From Vibrio rhizosphaerae (lineage in GTDB: Bacteria; Pseudomonadota; Gammaproteobacteria; Enterobacterales; Vibrionaceae), in the NCBI RefSeq assembly GCF_024347095.1, contig NZ_AP024903.1, forward strand, positions 3,410,001 to 3,474,000: 64,000 bases of DNA. Direction: 5' to 3'. The translations under genes and the position numbers were made by a program. The notes beneath the pieces are model-generated. The model did no database searches, was not told where the DNA came from, and saw only the letters and a program-made list of their open reading frames with translations. Shown in pieces: positions 34,978 through 45,558 of this stretch. Positions within the stretch are counted from its first letter, which is position 1. Every line of letters starts with the position of its first letter.

Positions 34978-35505
34978 TTACCCGGCTTGAGAATCCATAA
35001 CAGAAGATGAACCTTCATTAACCATGTCTGCTAAATCTTTGTCGATGAAAAACAGGGCTTTGCCATCTTCACCAACCAGCTCTAACTTATCTAAAATCCC
35101 TTTAAATAGTTTTTCTTCTTCATGCTGCTCAGCGACATACCACTGAAGAAAATTAAAGGTCGAGTAATCTTGGGATGTGAATGCTACATGGGCCAACTTA
35201 TTAATTTTTTGCGTTATCATTTGCTCATGTTCATATGTTTCGCGGAAAACCTCCCCTAAACTTGTGTAGTCGTGTTTGGGCGCATCAATCGCACCGAGAA
35301 TCGGCAGCGCTCCTGTCTCACTCACATAAGTAAACAGACGCTGCATGTGCTGCATTTCTTCCTGAGCATGAGAACGAAGAAACATTGCTGCACCTTCAAA
35401 GCCTTTATCTTCACACCAAGCACTCATTTGTAAGTATAGATTGGATGAGAAAAATTCGAGATTAATTTGATCATTTAGTTGATCAACCATAGCTTGTGCT
35501 AGCAT
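34978..35505 (-). CDS. ftnA: Ferritin (non-haem iron storage)
   Basis: ATG 35505 with AGGAG upstream gives 175 residues, normal for bacterial FtnA. Four-helix-bundle ferroxidase ligands are visible: Glu in [17 protein letters not shown], the [14 protein letters not shown] pair, and [14 protein letters not shown]. It oxidises Fe(II) and stores ferric mineral in a 24-mer. It is upstream of uspB and divergent from uspA across about 160 bp. Regulation by iron is likely, but I did not see a convincing Fur box here. Confidence 0.95.
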   Translation of the reverse strand: MLAQAMVDQLNDQINLEFFSSNLYLQMSAWCEDKGFEGAAMFLRSHAQEEMQHMQRLFTYVSETGALPILGAIDAPKHDYTSLGEVFRETYEHEQMITQKINKLAHVAFTSQDYSTFNFLQWYVAEQHEEEKLFKGILDKLELVGEDGKALFFIDKDLADMVNEGSSSVMDSQAG

Positions 35506-35663
35506 AACGTTGTCTCCTGATTTAAGCTCATATTGATTGAAATATAGCACCTTCAACACTTTATCATCTTCTGTCAGAGAAGTGGAACTGAGATCATTAC
35601 GACAATTTTTTTTTCAGGGCGATGCTAAAGTGAAACCATCAGATATGAAACGGAGACGGTACA

Positions 35664-36089
35664 ATGAGCTATAAACATATCTTAGTCACAGTCGATTTAT
35701 CTGAGGAAAGCCGAGTTTTAGTAGATAAAGCTGTTGCGTTGGCAAAACCTCTTGGAGCAAAATTGTCTTTTATTCATATTGATGTGAATTATGCCGAGCT
35801 GTACACCGGGCTGATCGATATCAATCTGGCAGAAACACAGCATCAATCCATGGAAATGTCACAAAAGCATTTGCAAGAAATCGCAACCCATGCCAACTAT
35901 CCGATTCATCACACCTTGGTAGGTAGTGGTGATTTAGGCCATGAGATTTGTGAAACGATCAAAGAATACGAAATCGATCTGGTTGTCTGTGGCCATCATC
36001 AGGATTTTTGGAGCAAACTGCTTTCCTCAACCAAACTTCTCATCAACTGTTCTCCGGTTGATATGCTGGTCGTGCCACTCAAAGACTGA
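35664..36089 (+). CDS. uspA: Universal stress protein A
   Basis: A 141-residue UspA-fold protein ([20 protein letters not shown] start; ILVTVDLS nucleotide-binding loop; C-terminal DMLVVPLKD strand). E. coli-type UspA lacks the ATP-binding GxxG(9x)GS/T motif, and here too it is replaced by a [16 protein letters not shown] segment, so it probably does not bind ATP. GGAG precedes the start. Divergent from ftnA-uspB. Induced in E. coli by growth arrest. Confidence 0.93.
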   Translation: MSYKHILVTVDLSEESRVLVDKAVALAKPLGAKLSFIHIDVNYAELYTGLIDINLAETQHQSMEMSQKHLQEIATHANYPIHHTLVGSGDLGHEICETIKEYEIDLVVCGHHQDFWSKLLSSTKLLINCSPVDMLVVPLKD

Positions 36090-36147
36090 CGAATAGGGAA
36101 AACTTCGCTAGACTCTGGGCCATTATTGATCATTTTGAAACGATTAT

Positions 36148-37020
36148 ATGGCTTACCTTTCTGTGATTACCCTATTGTGGGCTTTTTCGTTCAGCCTGAT
36201 CGGTGTTTATCTTGCCGGTCAGGTTGATGCTTGGTTCTCCGTCCTCATGCGTATTGCACTTGCGAGTCTGGTGTTTTTACCATTTCTGAAATTCCGCCAG
36301 GTTGCTCCCTCACTGATCCTCAAACTTATGGCCATCGGTGGCATCCAGCTTGGTTTGATGTACTGCTTTTACTACCAATCTTTTCTCTTGCTCAGTGTCC
36401 CTGAAGTGCTGTTATTTACGGTGTTTACCCCGATATACGTCACATTAATTTATGATCTGCTCAAAGGGCGCTTTTCTCCCTGGTATCTCGTAACAGCTAT
36501 TGTGGCCGTGTTAGGGACAATCGTGATTAAACGCACGGATGTGCAAGAAGACTTTTTAATCGGGTTTTTGGTCGTTCAGGGGGCGAATCTTTGCTTTGCG
36601 ATCGGTCAGGTCAGCTATAAGTATGTGATGGAAAATCAGGACACCAAACTCTCTCAGCACACCGTATTTGGCTATTTCTATCTCGGTGCACTACTCGTTG
36701 CGGCGATCGCGTTTCTCCTTTTGGGACATCCGGATAAACTGCCAACAACGTCACTGCAATGGGGTATTCTGGTCTATCTGGGGTTGATCGCTTCAGGGGT
36801 GGGATATTTTATGTGGAATAAAGGGGCTTGTCTGGTGAATGCGGGAGCTCTGGCGATTATGAATAACGCATTGGTCCCGGCTGGTCTGATTGTGAATATC
36901 TTGATTTGGAACCGAGAGGCTAACCTGCTGAAACTGATTCTCGGTGGCGCAATCATTATGTTGTCACTCTGGATCAATGAAACTTGGGTCAAACGTAAAG
37001 TGGCACAACAATACTCATAG
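36148..37020 (+). CDS. EamA/DMT-family transporter (second in window)
   Basis: A 290-residue protein with ten predicted membrane helices in two EamA halves; the second half begins VVQGANLCFAIGQVSYKYVM. It resembles the carboxylate/amino acid/amine exporters of the DMT group. The final segment VNILIWNREANLLKLILGGAIIM is the usual last helix pair. It is downstream of uspA by about 60 bp and might share its transcript. Substrate unknown. Confidence 0.88.
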   Translation: MAYLSVITLLWAFSFSLIGVYLAGQVDAWFSVLMRIALASLVFLPFLKFRQVAPSLILKLMAIGGIQLGLMYCFYYQSFLLLSVPEVLLFTVFTPIYVTLIYDLLKGRFSPWYLVTAIVAVLGTIVIKRTDVQEDFLIGFLVVQGANLCFAIGQVSYKYVMENQDTKLSQHTVFGYFYLGALLVAAIAFLLLGHPDKLPTTSLQWGILVYLGLIASGVGYFMWNKGACLVNAGALAIMNNALVPAGLIVNILIWNREANLLKLILGGAIIMLSLWINETWVKRKVAQQYS

Positions 37021-37152
37021 CAACACACGTATCATAAAAATTACCGAACACGTACGGGAAAGCGGGGGGCTGTAATCATCCTTACCCTTCTTTCCCGGCA
37101 TAGGTTCAGGTTTAACAGCCGACAACGAATGTAAGTAATCACTTACAATGAC

Positions 37153-37518
37153 TCAACCGGCGATTTTTTCTAGCTTCTTCTGCACTTTCCCCGACTCTTT
37201 ACGTAGTTTCTTGTGCTGCCGGATAAGTTTTTTAATCTGCTTTCGGGCCTTTTTATCTTTGAGCTGCTTTTTGAATTGCTTGAGCACTTTCTTATCCCAG
37301 ACCGGCATCGCAACATTCAGCAGTGGTCGTGGCTGTTCGACAGTGATCGGCTGATGCGTCGGGGTCGGAAGTGCCACGGGTTTACATAAGTGAAAGCGTT
37401 GATTGGCACTTCTCGCGCAGGAAAGACAGACAAACTGAGGCGCACTCACCAAATGATGAATCTCTCCCAAAGTATGTCGAATTTCACGTCGATCGAATTT
37501 ACACAGACGCTTGCTCAT
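37153..37518 (-). CDS. Lysine-rich protein with N-terminal Cys cluster
   Basis: A 121-residue very basic protein. The N-terminal third has CKFDRRE, then FVCLSCARSA and FHLCKP, four Cys spaced as in a small zinc site. The C-terminal third is a Lys-rich helix (KKVLKQFKKQLKDKKARKQ and onward), likely a coiled coil that binds nucleic acid or the ribosome. GAG precedes the start at a good spacing. I recognise it only as a hypothetical of the Vibrio type; function unknown. Confidence 0.75.
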   Translation of the reverse strand: MSKRLCKFDRREIRHTLGEIHHLVSAPQFVCLSCARSANQRFHLCKPVALPTPTHQPITVEQPRPLLNVAMPVWDKKVLKQFKKQLKDKKARKQIKKLIRQHKKLRKESGKVQKKLEKIAG

Positions 37519-37638
37519 TGTTTATCTCAACAAAAATAATAATTATTCTTAATTAGATATACAAAGCAATCGTCCGGGAATCAAGAAAAATACTCAGGCA
37601 CAGTGCCAATACGTGGTGAAATGGTTGTTTCTTGTTTG

Positions 37639-38415
37639 TTATTTCTCGTCCATGGCTGCATTGACATACACATCAAAGCGGTTTTTCTTGGTTTCGATGG
37701 CCATCGTCGGGCGCTGCGCATCAAGCCACGGAGCATAGTCAGGACGCTTCACGACCACTCGTTTTTTTGCTAAACGCAGTGCTGGCATTAACAGAGCGTC
37801 AGCATCGTCATCAGCACCGACCAAAGATTGAAATACCCGCATCTCTTTCTTCACCAACGCGGTTTTCTTCTTATTCACCGGGTGAGGGTACATCGGATCC
37901 AGATAAACGACGTCAGGCCGGATATGGTGCTCAAGATTGTCGAGTGCCCGGTGACTACTCTCATGCAGTAATGTCATTCGCTCAGCCACCCATGACCCAA
38001 TCTCAGTATCGGCATAAGCTCGTCTTAACCCGTCTTCCAAGAGTGCTGCAACCACAGGGTGACGCTCCACCATCAAGACATGGCACCCTAAAGAAGCCAA
38101 TACGAAAGCATCACGGCCCAAGCCAGCCGTTGCATCAAGGACAACCGGAATGACACCTTTATTCAGCCCGACCGCTTTGGCTATCGCCTGCCCTTTTCCA
38201 CCACCGAATTTACGCCGATGCGCAACAGCCCCACCAACAAAATCAACATAGATCGCGCCCAACTTGGGCTCATCCAACTGACGCAACTCTAAGCGTTCGT
38301 CAGTCAAGACTAAAGCAAAGGCGCTGCCCGGCGTATGCTCAAGCTGCCATCGCTCCGCAATTGCGTCGAGAGTTGGCTGTCCGTCACGGGACTCGGTTAA
38401 CAACTGTAGTGACAA
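37639..38415 (-). CDS. rsmJ: 16S rRNA m2G1516 methyltransferase RsmJ
   Basis: A 258-residue SAM-dependent methyltransferase with a TTG start preceded by AGGAG. The motif I region is [19 protein letters not shown], the acidic end of strand 2 is VLMVERHP, and the catalytic motif IV is [16 protein letters not shown]. The N-terminal [23 protein letters not shown] stretch is characteristic of the family. In E. coli this gene also neighbours the uspA/uspB locus, which supports the call. Confidence 0.95.
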   Translation of the reverse strand: MSLQLLTESRDGQPTLDAIAERWQLEHTPGSAFALVLTDERLELRQLDEPKLGAIYVDFVGGAVAHRRKFGGGKGQAIAKAVGLNKGVIPVVLDATAGLGRDAFVLASLGCHVLMVERHPVVAALLEDGLRRAYADTEIGSWVAERMTLLHESSHRALDNLEHHIRPDVVYLDPMYPHPVNKKKTALVKKEMRVFQSLVGADDDADALLMPALRLAKKRVVVKRPDYAPWLDAQRPTMAIETKKNRFDVYVNAAMDEK

Positions 38416-38620
38416 AAAGACTTTCTCCTCTGAATCAAGCCAGCCAAGAGTGTGGTATACATGAAATCGACATGACGCTATACATCATTTGACAATTTGA
38501 GTGATAGAATAGTTTGCTGTGATATCGATATAATCTGTAAACCGCTGAACACCACGAAAGACTTCCGGGTGCTCAGCATCGGTTTCCTATAAAAAATAAA
38601 AGCTCAAACAAGGAATAATC

Positions 38621-39085
38621 ATGCATCCCAATACGGCCAAACTCGACGATTTGGATCGTGCCATCCTCAAAATTTTAATGGATGATGCCCGAACGCCCTA
38701 CGCAGAAATGGCAAAACAATTTAATGTCAGCCCGGCCACAATCCACGTTCGCATCGAAAAAATGAAAAACGCGGATATTATCCAAAAAACGGAAGTCGTC
38801 GTGAACACGAAAAAGCTAGGCTACGATGTCTGCTGTTTTATTGGCATCAATTTAAATGCCGCAAGAGACTACCACTCAGCGTTAGAAAAGCTGAATGCGC
38901 TCGATGAAGTTGTCGAAGCCTATTATACAACGGGGGCATACAATATATTTGCAAAATTAATGTGTCACTCAATTGAAGAACTTCAATACGTACTCATTGA
39001 TAAATTGCAAAGCATCGATGAGGTTCAATCAACTGAAACATTAATTTCATTGCAAAACCCCATCAATAGAAATGTTATCCCGTAA
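38621..39085 (+). CDS. asnC: Lrp/AsnC-family regulator AsnC
   Basis: A 154-residue protein. The N-terminal winged HTH (LDDLDRAILKILMDDARTPY, then FNVSPATIHVRIEKMK) and the C-terminal RAM ligand domain (GYDVCCFIGINL, AYYTTGAYNIFAKL) match AsnC, which senses asparagine and controls asnA in E. coli. AAGGA precedes the start. No asparagine synthetase gene is in the window. Assignment to AsnC rather than a generic Lrp member rests on overall resemblance and the N-terminus. Confidence 0.85.
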   Translation: MHPNTAKLDDLDRAILKILMDDARTPYAEMAKQFNVSPATIHVRIEKMKNADIIQKTEVVVNTKKLGYDVCCFIGINLNAARDYHSALEKLNALDEVVEAYYTTGAYNIFAKLMCHSIEELQYVLIDKLQSIDEVQSTETLISLQNPINRNVIP

Positions 39086-39124
39086 ACAACGGCATAAAAA
39101 CCGGAAAAATTAAAGTGACTTTAA

Positions 39125-39421
39125 TTAAATAGCACTATTCTTTTTACTTAAATAGTTCAGCAGCTCTTCAGCAGAAATACCTTGGGCCGCTAAATTTTTT
39201 GCCATGCTTTCAACTTGTTCATATTTGCGGGATTCGATCACTTGCTCAAATTGGTAAACCAAGTCACGTAAAACAGGAACAGATACTTGTTTAGCAGCAC
39301 TGCGAATACGCTCACTGCTCTGGTTGCCCAATTCACTGAGCAACTTTCCAAACATCACCTTCTCTGGTGTTTCATCAAGCTGCTCTAAAATTCGAGCCAT
39401 TTCATAAGTTGTCATCGACAT
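39125..39421 (-). CDS. Small helical protein, possibly H-NS-like oligomerisation domain
   Basis: A 98-residue all-helical protein with pattern EMARILEQLDETPEKVMFG, then RIRSAAKQVSVPVLRDLVYQFEQVIESR and QGISAEELLNYLS. It lacks a DNA-binding AT-hook. The LRDLVYQFEQV helix and the terminal ISAEELL recall H-NS-type N-termini, but the similarity is weak. Convergent with asnC and divergent from pepP. Conserved in vibrios as far as I recall; function unknown. Confidence 0.7.
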   Translation of the reverse strand: MSMTTYEMARILEQLDETPEKVMFGKLLSELGNQSSERIRSAAKQVSVPVLRDLVYQFEQVIESRKYEQVESMAKNLAAQGISAEELLNYLSKKNSAI

Positions 39422-39526
39422 ATGTGATTTCCAAGAAAATATTATAATGTTAAAGATATGCCTAAATAATCATCGGGCACGAACATATCAATAATAATAC
39501 GTTTCGCAGCCGATTGGTTGATATTT

Positions 39527-39564
39527 ATTCATATAGAACATCACATCCGATGTCCTATATGAAT
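39527..39564. repeat. Long inverted repeat in the promoter region of the aminopeptidase gene
   Basis: Two 16-bp arms (ATTCATATAGAACATC and GATGTCCTATATGAAT, one mismatch) around a 6-base loop, about 110 bp upstream of the aminopeptidase start. No T-run follows, so it reads as an operator or leader hairpin rather than a terminator. An adjacent AATGAT/ATCATT dyad lies at 39563-39578. Confidence 0.75.
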
Positions 39565-39672
39565 AATGATACTTATCATTCAAAATTGCGAGCCAAGCAA
39601 AAAAAGCGTAGCTTATTTCAAAATCACTCACCGGTAGCATTTTACCATTGACTACAAAAAGGATAACAACAG

Positions 39673-41457
39673 ATGCAAGGTCATATATCTGAACGAATAT
39701 CAAATATAAGAAGCTGGCTCAAAGAAAACCAACTTGATGCGCTGATTGTTCCTCATGAGGACGAATATCTGGGAGAGTATCTACCCGTCCATAACGAACG
39801 TCTACAATGGCTGACAGGCTTTACTGGTTCTGCGGGCGTTGCCGTCATTACTCAAGAGCGAGCTTCAATTTTTGTTGATGGTCGCTACACGGTTCAAGTT
39901 ACCAAACAAGTTCCAGAGACAATATTTGAATATCATCATCTGATTGAAGAACCCTATCTCGATTGGATAATAGACCATCTTTCCCCAAGCAGTAAAGTCG
40001 GATTCGATCCGCGTCTTCATCGGGCTCTATGGGTAACACATGCCCAACAAAAAATCGCGGGGAAATTTACGCTGTGTCCACTTCAGGATAACCCAATTGA
40101 TCAGTTATGGCAGAACCGTCCAGTACCACTTTTTTCGAAAATGTGGTTAATGGACATCAAACAATCAGGTCAGAGCAGCGAGGACAAACGCCAAGCTATC
40201 GCGGATATCCTCAGAAAAAAACAAGCACATTGTGCACTACTCACACAATCAGACTCAATCTGTTGGTTACTGAATATTCGCGGCCAGGATATTGCCTGCC
40301 TCCCGGTCTTACTGACTTATGCCATTATCTATGACGATGCCAGTGTCGATCTTTTCATCGACCCACAACGAGTAATTGAAGACTTTGAACCCCATGCCGG
40401 ACCGGGCGTCAGAATCTGCCCTCCGGAGACACTTGAACAGTCACTGGCAAACTTACAGGGCAAGCAAGTTTTACTGGATCCCGACACCAGCAACGCTTGG
40501 TTCAGTCTGACATTACAAAACGCAGGCGTCTCTATCATTCATGGTGCAGATCCGTGCATGCTACCGAAAGCCGCGAAGAATACCAGTGAAATTGCCGGCA
40601 TGAAAGCCTGCCACATTCGTGATGGTGCCGCGATGGCGAAGTTTTTATCTTGGTTGGATCAGGAAGTTGCGCAAGGCCATCTGCACAATGAAGCCACCTT
40701 ATCGGATCGACTGGCAGAATTCAGACAAGAAGATCCGACTTTACTGGACTTTAGCTTTAATACCATTTCCGCGGCCGGCAGCAATGCGGCAATGTGCCAT
40801 TATAATCATCTCAATCAGCCAACGCCCGGACAGCTAACACCAGACAGTTTATATCTGGTCGATTCTGGTGGCCAATATACCGATGGCACGACCGATATTA
40901 CCCGGACCATCGCGATAGGAACGCCCTCTCCGCTGATGAAACAGCAATTTACACTGGTTTTAAAAGGGCATATTGCACTGGCAAGTGCGCGCTTCCCACA
41001 GGGAACATCCGGACATCAGTTAGATGCACTGGCACGCCAGCACTTATGGGCGCATGGCTATGATTTCGATCATGGGACGGGTCATGGTGTTGGTCATTGC
41101 CTCAACGTTCATGAAGGACCACAGCGCATCAGCAAAGCACCGAATACCGTGGCTTTACAACCGGGGATGGTTGTCTCCAATGAGCCTGGTTATTACCGTG
41201 CGGATCAGTTTGGAATTCGGATCGAGAACCTAGAACTGGTTACACCGGTAGAGACCCAAGGTGATTTTAGTGTACTGGGATTTGAATCTTTAACACGTTG
41301 TCCGATCGACCAACGTGCCATTGACCGATCACAGCTCACCGAAACAGAAATCCAGTGGCTCAATAACTACCACCAGAAAGTCTGGAATGATGTTTCGCCA
41401 CTCGTCAGTGGTGATGTCAAAACGTGGCTCAAACAAGCAACTCAGCCTCTCACTTAA
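39673..41457 (+). CDS. Xaa-Pro aminopeptidase (M24B, three-domain form)
   Basis: A 594-residue metallopeptidase releasing N-terminal residues before proline. Two creatinase-like N-terminal domains (about 1-310) precede the pita-bread catalytic domain. Metal ligands are visible as Asp in LVDSGGQY and DGTTDITR, His in HGTGHGVGH, and Glu in VSNEPGYY and GIRIENLEL. The length and domain layout match eukaryotic XPNPEP1-like and many bacterial long forms, not the 440-residue E. coli PepP. AAGGA precedes the start and a strong terminator follows. Confidence 0.94.
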   Translation: MQGHISERISNIRSWLKENQLDALIVPHEDEYLGEYLPVHNERLQWLTGFTGSAGVAVITQERASIFVDGRYTVQVTKQVPETIFEYHHLIEEPYLDWIIDHLSPSSKVGFDPRLHRALWVTHAQQKIAGKFTLCPLQDNPIDQLWQNRPVPLFSKMWLMDIKQSGQSSEDKRQAIADILRKKQAHCALLTQSDSICWLLNIRGQDIACLPVLLTYAIIYDDASVDLFIDPQRVIEDFEPHAGPGVRICPPETLEQSLANLQGKQVLLDPDTSNAWFSLTLQNAGVSIIHGADPCMLPKAAKNTSEIAGMKACHIRDGAAMAKFLSWLDQEVAQGHLHNEATLSDRLAEFRQEDPTLLDFSFNTISAAGSNAAMCHYNHLNQPTPGQLTPDSLYLVDSGGQYTDGTTDITRTIAIGTPSPLMKQQFTLVLKGHIALASARFPQGTSGHQLDALARQHLWAHGYDFDHGTGHGVGHCLNVHEGPQRISKAPNTVALQPGMVVSNEPGYYRADQFGIRIENLELVTPVETQGDFSVLGFESLTRCPIDQRAIDRSQLTETEIQWLNNYHQKVWNDVSPLVSGDVKTWLKQATQPLT

Positions 41458-41486
41458 ACATCTTTTTCCGTCATTCCTCAAAGATA

Positions 41487-41515
41487 AAACAGCCGACTCA
41501 GTCGGCTGTTTTTTT
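41487..41515 (+). terminator. Intrinsic terminator of the aminopeptidase gene
   Basis: ACAGCCGACT/AGTCGGCTGT perfect stem with a minimal loop followed by a run of T, 30 bp after the stop codon. Confidence 0.9.
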
Positions 41516-41709
41516 ACATTTCCTCAACCCATCAGTTAGACCACTAACTAGTTTATCTGGAACAGCAAAAAACCAATTAGATCACTAAACAATTTAATAA
41601 TTACAACTATCTGTTTTTAAAGGATAAATAACCATTACCCATCCTTTAAAAGGATAATTTGATTGAAAAAAGATTTGAAATCAAATCATTTTGTGTGTTA
41701 CTTTTTTTG

Positions 41710-41729
41710 TTAATTAAACGTTCAATCAA
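41710..41729. promoter_or_regulatory. BetI operator
   Basis: A dyad centred on AACGTT with TTAATTA and CAATCAA flanks, close to the known gammaproteobacterial BetI box (TTGATTGAACGTTCAATYAA, recalled from the literature). It ends 18 bp before the betI start. A further inverted repeat TTTGATT/AATCAAA lies about 45 bp upstream (41658-41686). Confidence 0.8.
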
Positions 41730-41747
41730 AAAAAACATGGAGTCGCT

Positions 41748-42344
41748 ATGCCTAAGGTCGGCATGCCAGATATCCGTAAACCGCAACTCGTTCAGGCAAC
41801 AATGAATGTGATCGAGCGCGTCGGGTTACACGGGGCAAGTATCTCGCTTATCAGCAAAGAAGCAGGCGTTTCCGCTGGAATCATCAATCATTATTTCGGT
41901 GGTAAACAAGGATTACTCGAAGAAACGATGCGCGCGATTTTACGTGAGCATTCTCGGGTGATTACTGCTGCATTAAAGCAGCTGCCGCGCGATGCGCATT
42001 ATGAACGGATTAATGCCATTATTGATGGCAACTTCAACGGATTCCAGACAGAAAGTGAAGTCGTTAAAACTTGGCTGGCTTTCTGGTCCTATTCGATGCA
42101 CGACCCCCAGTTATACAGACTTCAGCGTGTGAATGAGAAACGCCTGATTTCACACCTTAAAATCGAATTAAAAACATTAGTCCCTCATCCTCAATCGTTA
42201 TCTGTCGCCCACGGGATCGCCGCGCTCATTGATGGCATCTGGCTACGAGGCGCATTGAATCCAAGAGGGATTGATGCCGCACTCGCCAGAACCATTATTA
42301 ACGATTATCTGGATAAACAAATCATATATTACAACAACTTGTAA
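41748..42344 (+). CDS. betI: BetI, choline-responsive TetR-family repressor
   Basis: A 198-residue protein with an N-terminal TetR HTH (about 10-60; [24 protein letters not shown]) and the BetI ligand domain with [24 protein letters not shown]. It represses the betaine operon and releases DNA on choline. GGAG precedes the start. It heads the betI-betB-betA-proX-proW-proV cluster, all in one direction over about 7 kb, with its operator directly upstream. Confidence 0.97.
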   Translation: MPKVGMPDIRKPQLVQATMNVIERVGLHGASISLISKEAGVSAGIINHYFGGKQGLLEETMRAILREHSRVITAALKQLPRDAHYERINAIIDGNFNGFQTESEVVKTWLAFWSYSMHDPQLYRLQRVNEKRLISHLKIELKTLVPHPQSLSVAHGIAALIDGIWLRGALNPRGIDAALARTIINDYLDKQIIYYNNL

Positions 42345-42361
42345 CTAGGTTAGGCCTCAAA

Positions 42362-43819
42362 ATGAAATCACTTTATATACATGGAAAGCGATGCAGCGCC
42401 ACTTCCGGAAAAACATTCACTTCATTGAATCCGGCAACCGGAGAAGTGCTTGCTGAAATCGAACAAGCCTCAACACAAGATATTCAGGATGCCGTAGAGT
42501 CTGCCAAACAAGGTTTTGCACGCTGGTCAGCTATGAGCGCCGTAGAACGCAGTCGAATTCTGCTCAAAGCCGTTGAACTTCTCCGCGAAAAGAATGATGA
42601 ACTAGCCAAGCTGGAAGTGCTTGATACCGGCAAACCCCTACAAGAAGCGCTTGAAGTCGATATCGTCACCGGTGCAGATGTGATCGAATACTACGCAGGG
42701 TTGGCACCAACCTTGGTCGGTACACAACAGCCCCTGACAGACAATCAGTTTTTCTATACTCGCCAGGAGCCGCTGGGAATCTGTGCCGGTATCGGTGCCT
42801 GGAACTATCCGATTCAGATTGCCATGTGGAAATCCGCACCGGCACTTGCAGCGGGTAATGCGATGATTTTCAAACCTTCAGAGGAAACACCATTAACCGC
42901 CCTTGAACTTGCAGAGATTTATACCAAAGCGGGTGTTCCCGACGGTGTATTCAATATTGTTCAGGGAGATGGTCAGGTCGGAGAACAACTCACATCTCAC
43001 CCTGACATCGCTAAGGTCTCTTTCACCGGTGAAGTCGAAACCGGCAAAAAAGTAATGGCAAACAGCGCCCGGACCCTGAAGTCCGTCACGATGGAACTTG
43101 GTGGAAAATCACCACTGCTGATCTTTGATGATGCACCCATCGACCAAGCGGTATCAGCGGCAATGGTCGCCAATTTCTACACGCAGGGTGAAGTCTGTAC
43201 CAATGGTACACGCGTCTTTGTTCATGAGTCGATCTACGATGATTTTTTAACACAGCTGAAAACCCGTACAGAGCAATTGATCATCGGCAATCCAATGGAT
43301 ATGGCAACTCAGGTCGGCGCATTGATTTCCAAAAAACATTGTCATCAGGTGATGGCCGCTATTGATGAAGCCCGTAACCATGGCGCGAAGCTCCTGACCG
43401 GTGGTTTCCAAGTCACAGAGAACGGTTTAGATAAAGGTAACTTTGTTGCCCCAACCGTCTTCTATGACTGTGATGAAAGCATGGCACTGGTTCAGCATGA
43501 AATCTTCGGCCCGGTTATGGCGGTGATGAAATTCTCAGATGAGGACGATGTAATTCAACGAGCGAATGATACCTCTTATGGGCTCGCAGCCGGGGTATTC
43601 ACTCGGGATATTTCACGCGCTCACCGCATTATTCATCAGCTTCAGGCTGGTATCTGCTGGATCAACACCTGGGGCAACTCACCGGCGGAAATGCCTGTCG
43701 GTGGATACAAAAACTCTGGAATTGGTCGCGAGAATGGCCTTGAGACACTGACTCACTACACACAAACCAAAAGTGTCTTTATCGAGTTAGGAAACTTTGA
43801 AAGCCCTTACCCGTACTAG
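42362..43819 (+). CDS. betB: Betaine aldehyde dehydrogenase
   Basis: A 485-residue aldehyde dehydrogenase oxidising betaine aldehyde to glycine betaine with NAD(P). Visible are the NAD-binding [18 protein letters not shown] segment, the [11 protein letters not shown] loop, the catalytic Glu in [11 protein letters not shown] and the catalytic Cys in [15 protein letters not shown]. It starts 17 bp after betI and ends 10 bp before betA; second enzyme of the choline-to-betaine pathway, cytosolic. Confidence 0.97.
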   Translation: MKSLYIHGKRCSATSGKTFTSLNPATGEVLAEIEQASTQDIQDAVESAKQGFARWSAMSAVERSRILLKAVELLREKNDELAKLEVLDTGKPLQEALEVDIVTGADVIEYYAGLAPTLVGTQQPLTDNQFFYTRQEPLGICAGIGAWNYPIQIAMWKSAPALAAGNAMIFKPSEETPLTALELAEIYTKAGVPDGVFNIVQGDGQVGEQLTSHPDIAKVSFTGEVETGKKVMANSARTLKSVTMELGGKSPLLIFDDAPIDQAVSAAMVANFYTQGEVCTNGTRVFVHESIYDDFLTQLKTRTEQLIIGNPMDMATQVGALISKKHCHQVMAAIDEARNHGAKLLTGGFQVTENGLDKGNFVAPTVFYDCDESMALVQHEIFGPVMAVMKFSDEDDVIQRANDTSYGLAAGVFTRDISRAHRIIHQLQAGICWINTWGNSPAEMPVGGYKNSGIGRENGLETLTHYTQTKSVFIELGNFESPYPY

Positions 43820-43829
43820 GAGCCAACAG

Positions 43830-45533
43830 ATGAAACAGCAGTTTGATTATATCGTTGTCGGAGCCGGATCTGCCGGATGCATACTGGCAGATCGATTAAC
43901 AGAATCAGGAGAGCATAATGTCCTGCTTCTCGAAGCGGGAGGCAGCGACAAAAGTATCTTCATTCAAATGCCAACAGCACTCTCCTATCCGATGAATACG
44001 CCCAAATATGCGTGGCAGTTTGAAACCGTTCCGGAAAAAGGATTGGATGGCCGCCAGCTTCATTGTCCTCGCGGTAAAGTCCTCGGTGGCAGCTCGTCGA
44101 TTAACGGGATGGTTTACGTACGTGGCCATGCCTGTGACTTCGATGAATGGGAATCTCACGGGGCAACCGGCTGGAATTACGCCAATTGCCTGCCCTACTT
44201 CAGACGTGCCGAATCTTGGTCAGGCGGTGAAGATCGGTACCGTGGCCAAGACGGTCCGGTTGCAACGTGTAACGGCAACGAAATGAAGCTCAACCCGCTC
44301 TATACTGCATTTATTCAGGCCGGTGTCGAAGCAGGTTACCCAGAAACCATTGACTATAACGGCTACCAGCAGGAAGGCTTCGGCCCGATGCATATGACCG
44401 TTGATCACGGTGTCCGGGCCTCAACCGCCAATGCTTATCTGAAGCGCGCATTAAAGCGCTCAAATCTGACCTTGTTAAAGCATGTTGTCGCAAGAAAGAT
44501 CTTGCTTGACGGTAAAAAAGCAATCGGCGTTGAATTTGAGCATCAAGGCTCCGTCAAATCTGCTTATGCAAATGCAGAAGTGATTTCATCTGCCGGATCG
44601 GTCGGTTCGGTACAACTTCTCCAATGTTCAGGAATCGGTCCAAGAGCCGTCCTAGAGGCCGCTGGTGTTGAAGTCAATCATGAACTGGCCGGAGTGGGTG
44701 AAAACCTTCAGGATCACCTTGAAGTCTATTTTCAGTATCAATGTAAACAACCTATCACGCTCAATAGTAAATTAGGGCTGATCAGTAAAGGGTTGATTGG
44801 GACGCAATGGATTCTTACGCATACAGGACTCGGAGCAACCAACCATTTTGAATCCTGTGCCTTTATTCGTTCCAGAGCCGGACTGAAATGGCCGAATATC
44901 CAGTATCACTTTCTTCCTGCGGCGATGCGTTATGACGGTCAGGCTGCTTTTTCCGGGCACGGCTTTCAGGTGCATGTAGGCCCGAACAAGCCAGAGAGTC
45001 GCGGTACTATCCGGATTACTTCAGCGGATCCACATGTAAAACCAGAAATTACATTTAATTATCTGTCGACAGAACAAGACCGACAGGACTGGCGTGACTG
45101 TATCCGCCTGACCCGGGAGATTATGTCTCAGCCAGCATTAGCTGCGTATCGTGGTGATGAAATCCAGCCCGGTATTGATGTTGAAAGTGATGATGCAATT
45201 GATCAATGGGTCAGAGCAAATGTTGAAAGCGCTTATCACCCATCCTGTTCCTGCAAAATGGGCAGTATTGATGATCCCATGGCGGTCGTCGATACACAGT
45301 GCAAAGTCATCGGTATTGATCAGTTACGTATCGTTGATTCTTCCATTTTCCCGACAATTACCAACGGTAACTTAAATGCTCCCACCATGATGGTGGCAGA
45401 ACGAGCTGCCGATTTCATTTTAGGCAAAACCCCGCTTCCCGGCTCTGACGCACCAGTATGGATTGCGAAAGACTGGCAAACAGAACAACGGACGACTCAG
45501 CCTCAACTCGCTTCTGTATCCGTACAGAAATGA
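43830..45533 (+). CDS. betA: Choline dehydrogenase
   Basis: ATG 43830 with AGGAG eight bases upstream gives 567 residues. A GMC-family FAD enzyme oxidising choline to betaine aldehyde at the membrane. FAD motif [20 protein letters not shown] (residues about 5-24), GMC signature 1 around [18 protein letters not shown], and the C-terminal active-site His in [10 protein letters not shown] are present. The gene lies between betB and the substrate-binding protein gene. Length is normal for BetA. Confidence 0.97.
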   Translation: MKQQFDYIVVGAGSAGCILADRLTESGEHNVLLLEAGGSDKSIFIQMPTALSYPMNTPKYAWQFETVPEKGLDGRQLHCPRGKVLGGSSSINGMVYVRGHACDFDEWESHGATGWNYANCLPYFRRAESWSGGEDRYRGQDGPVATCNGNEMKLNPLYTAFIQAGVEAGYPETIDYNGYQQEGFGPMHMTVDHGVRASTANAYLKRALKRSNLTLLKHVVARKILLDGKKAIGVEFEHQGSVKSAYANAEVISSAGSVGSVQLLQCSGIGPRAVLEAAGVEVNHELAGVGENLQDHLEVYFQYQCKQPITLNSKLGLISKGLIGTQWILTHTGLGATNHFESCAFIRSRAGLKWPNIQYHFLPAAMRYDGQAAFSGHGFQVHVGPNKPESRGTIRITSADPHVKPEITFNYLSTEQDRQDWRDCIRLTREIMSQPALAAYRGDEIQPGIDVESDDAIDQWVRANVESAYHPSCSCKMGSIDDPMAVVDTQCKVIGIDQLRIVDSSIFPTITNGNLNAPTMMVAERAADFILGKTPLPGSDAPVWIAKDWQTEQRTTQPQLASVSVQK

Positions 45534-45558
45534 AATGATGAACAAAAAGGAAATAACT

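Noticed and set aside
39488..39703. 71-codon minus-strand frame upstream of the aminopeptidase
   Set aside because: It covers the inverted repeat and overlaps the aminopeptidase start; no ribosome binding site.
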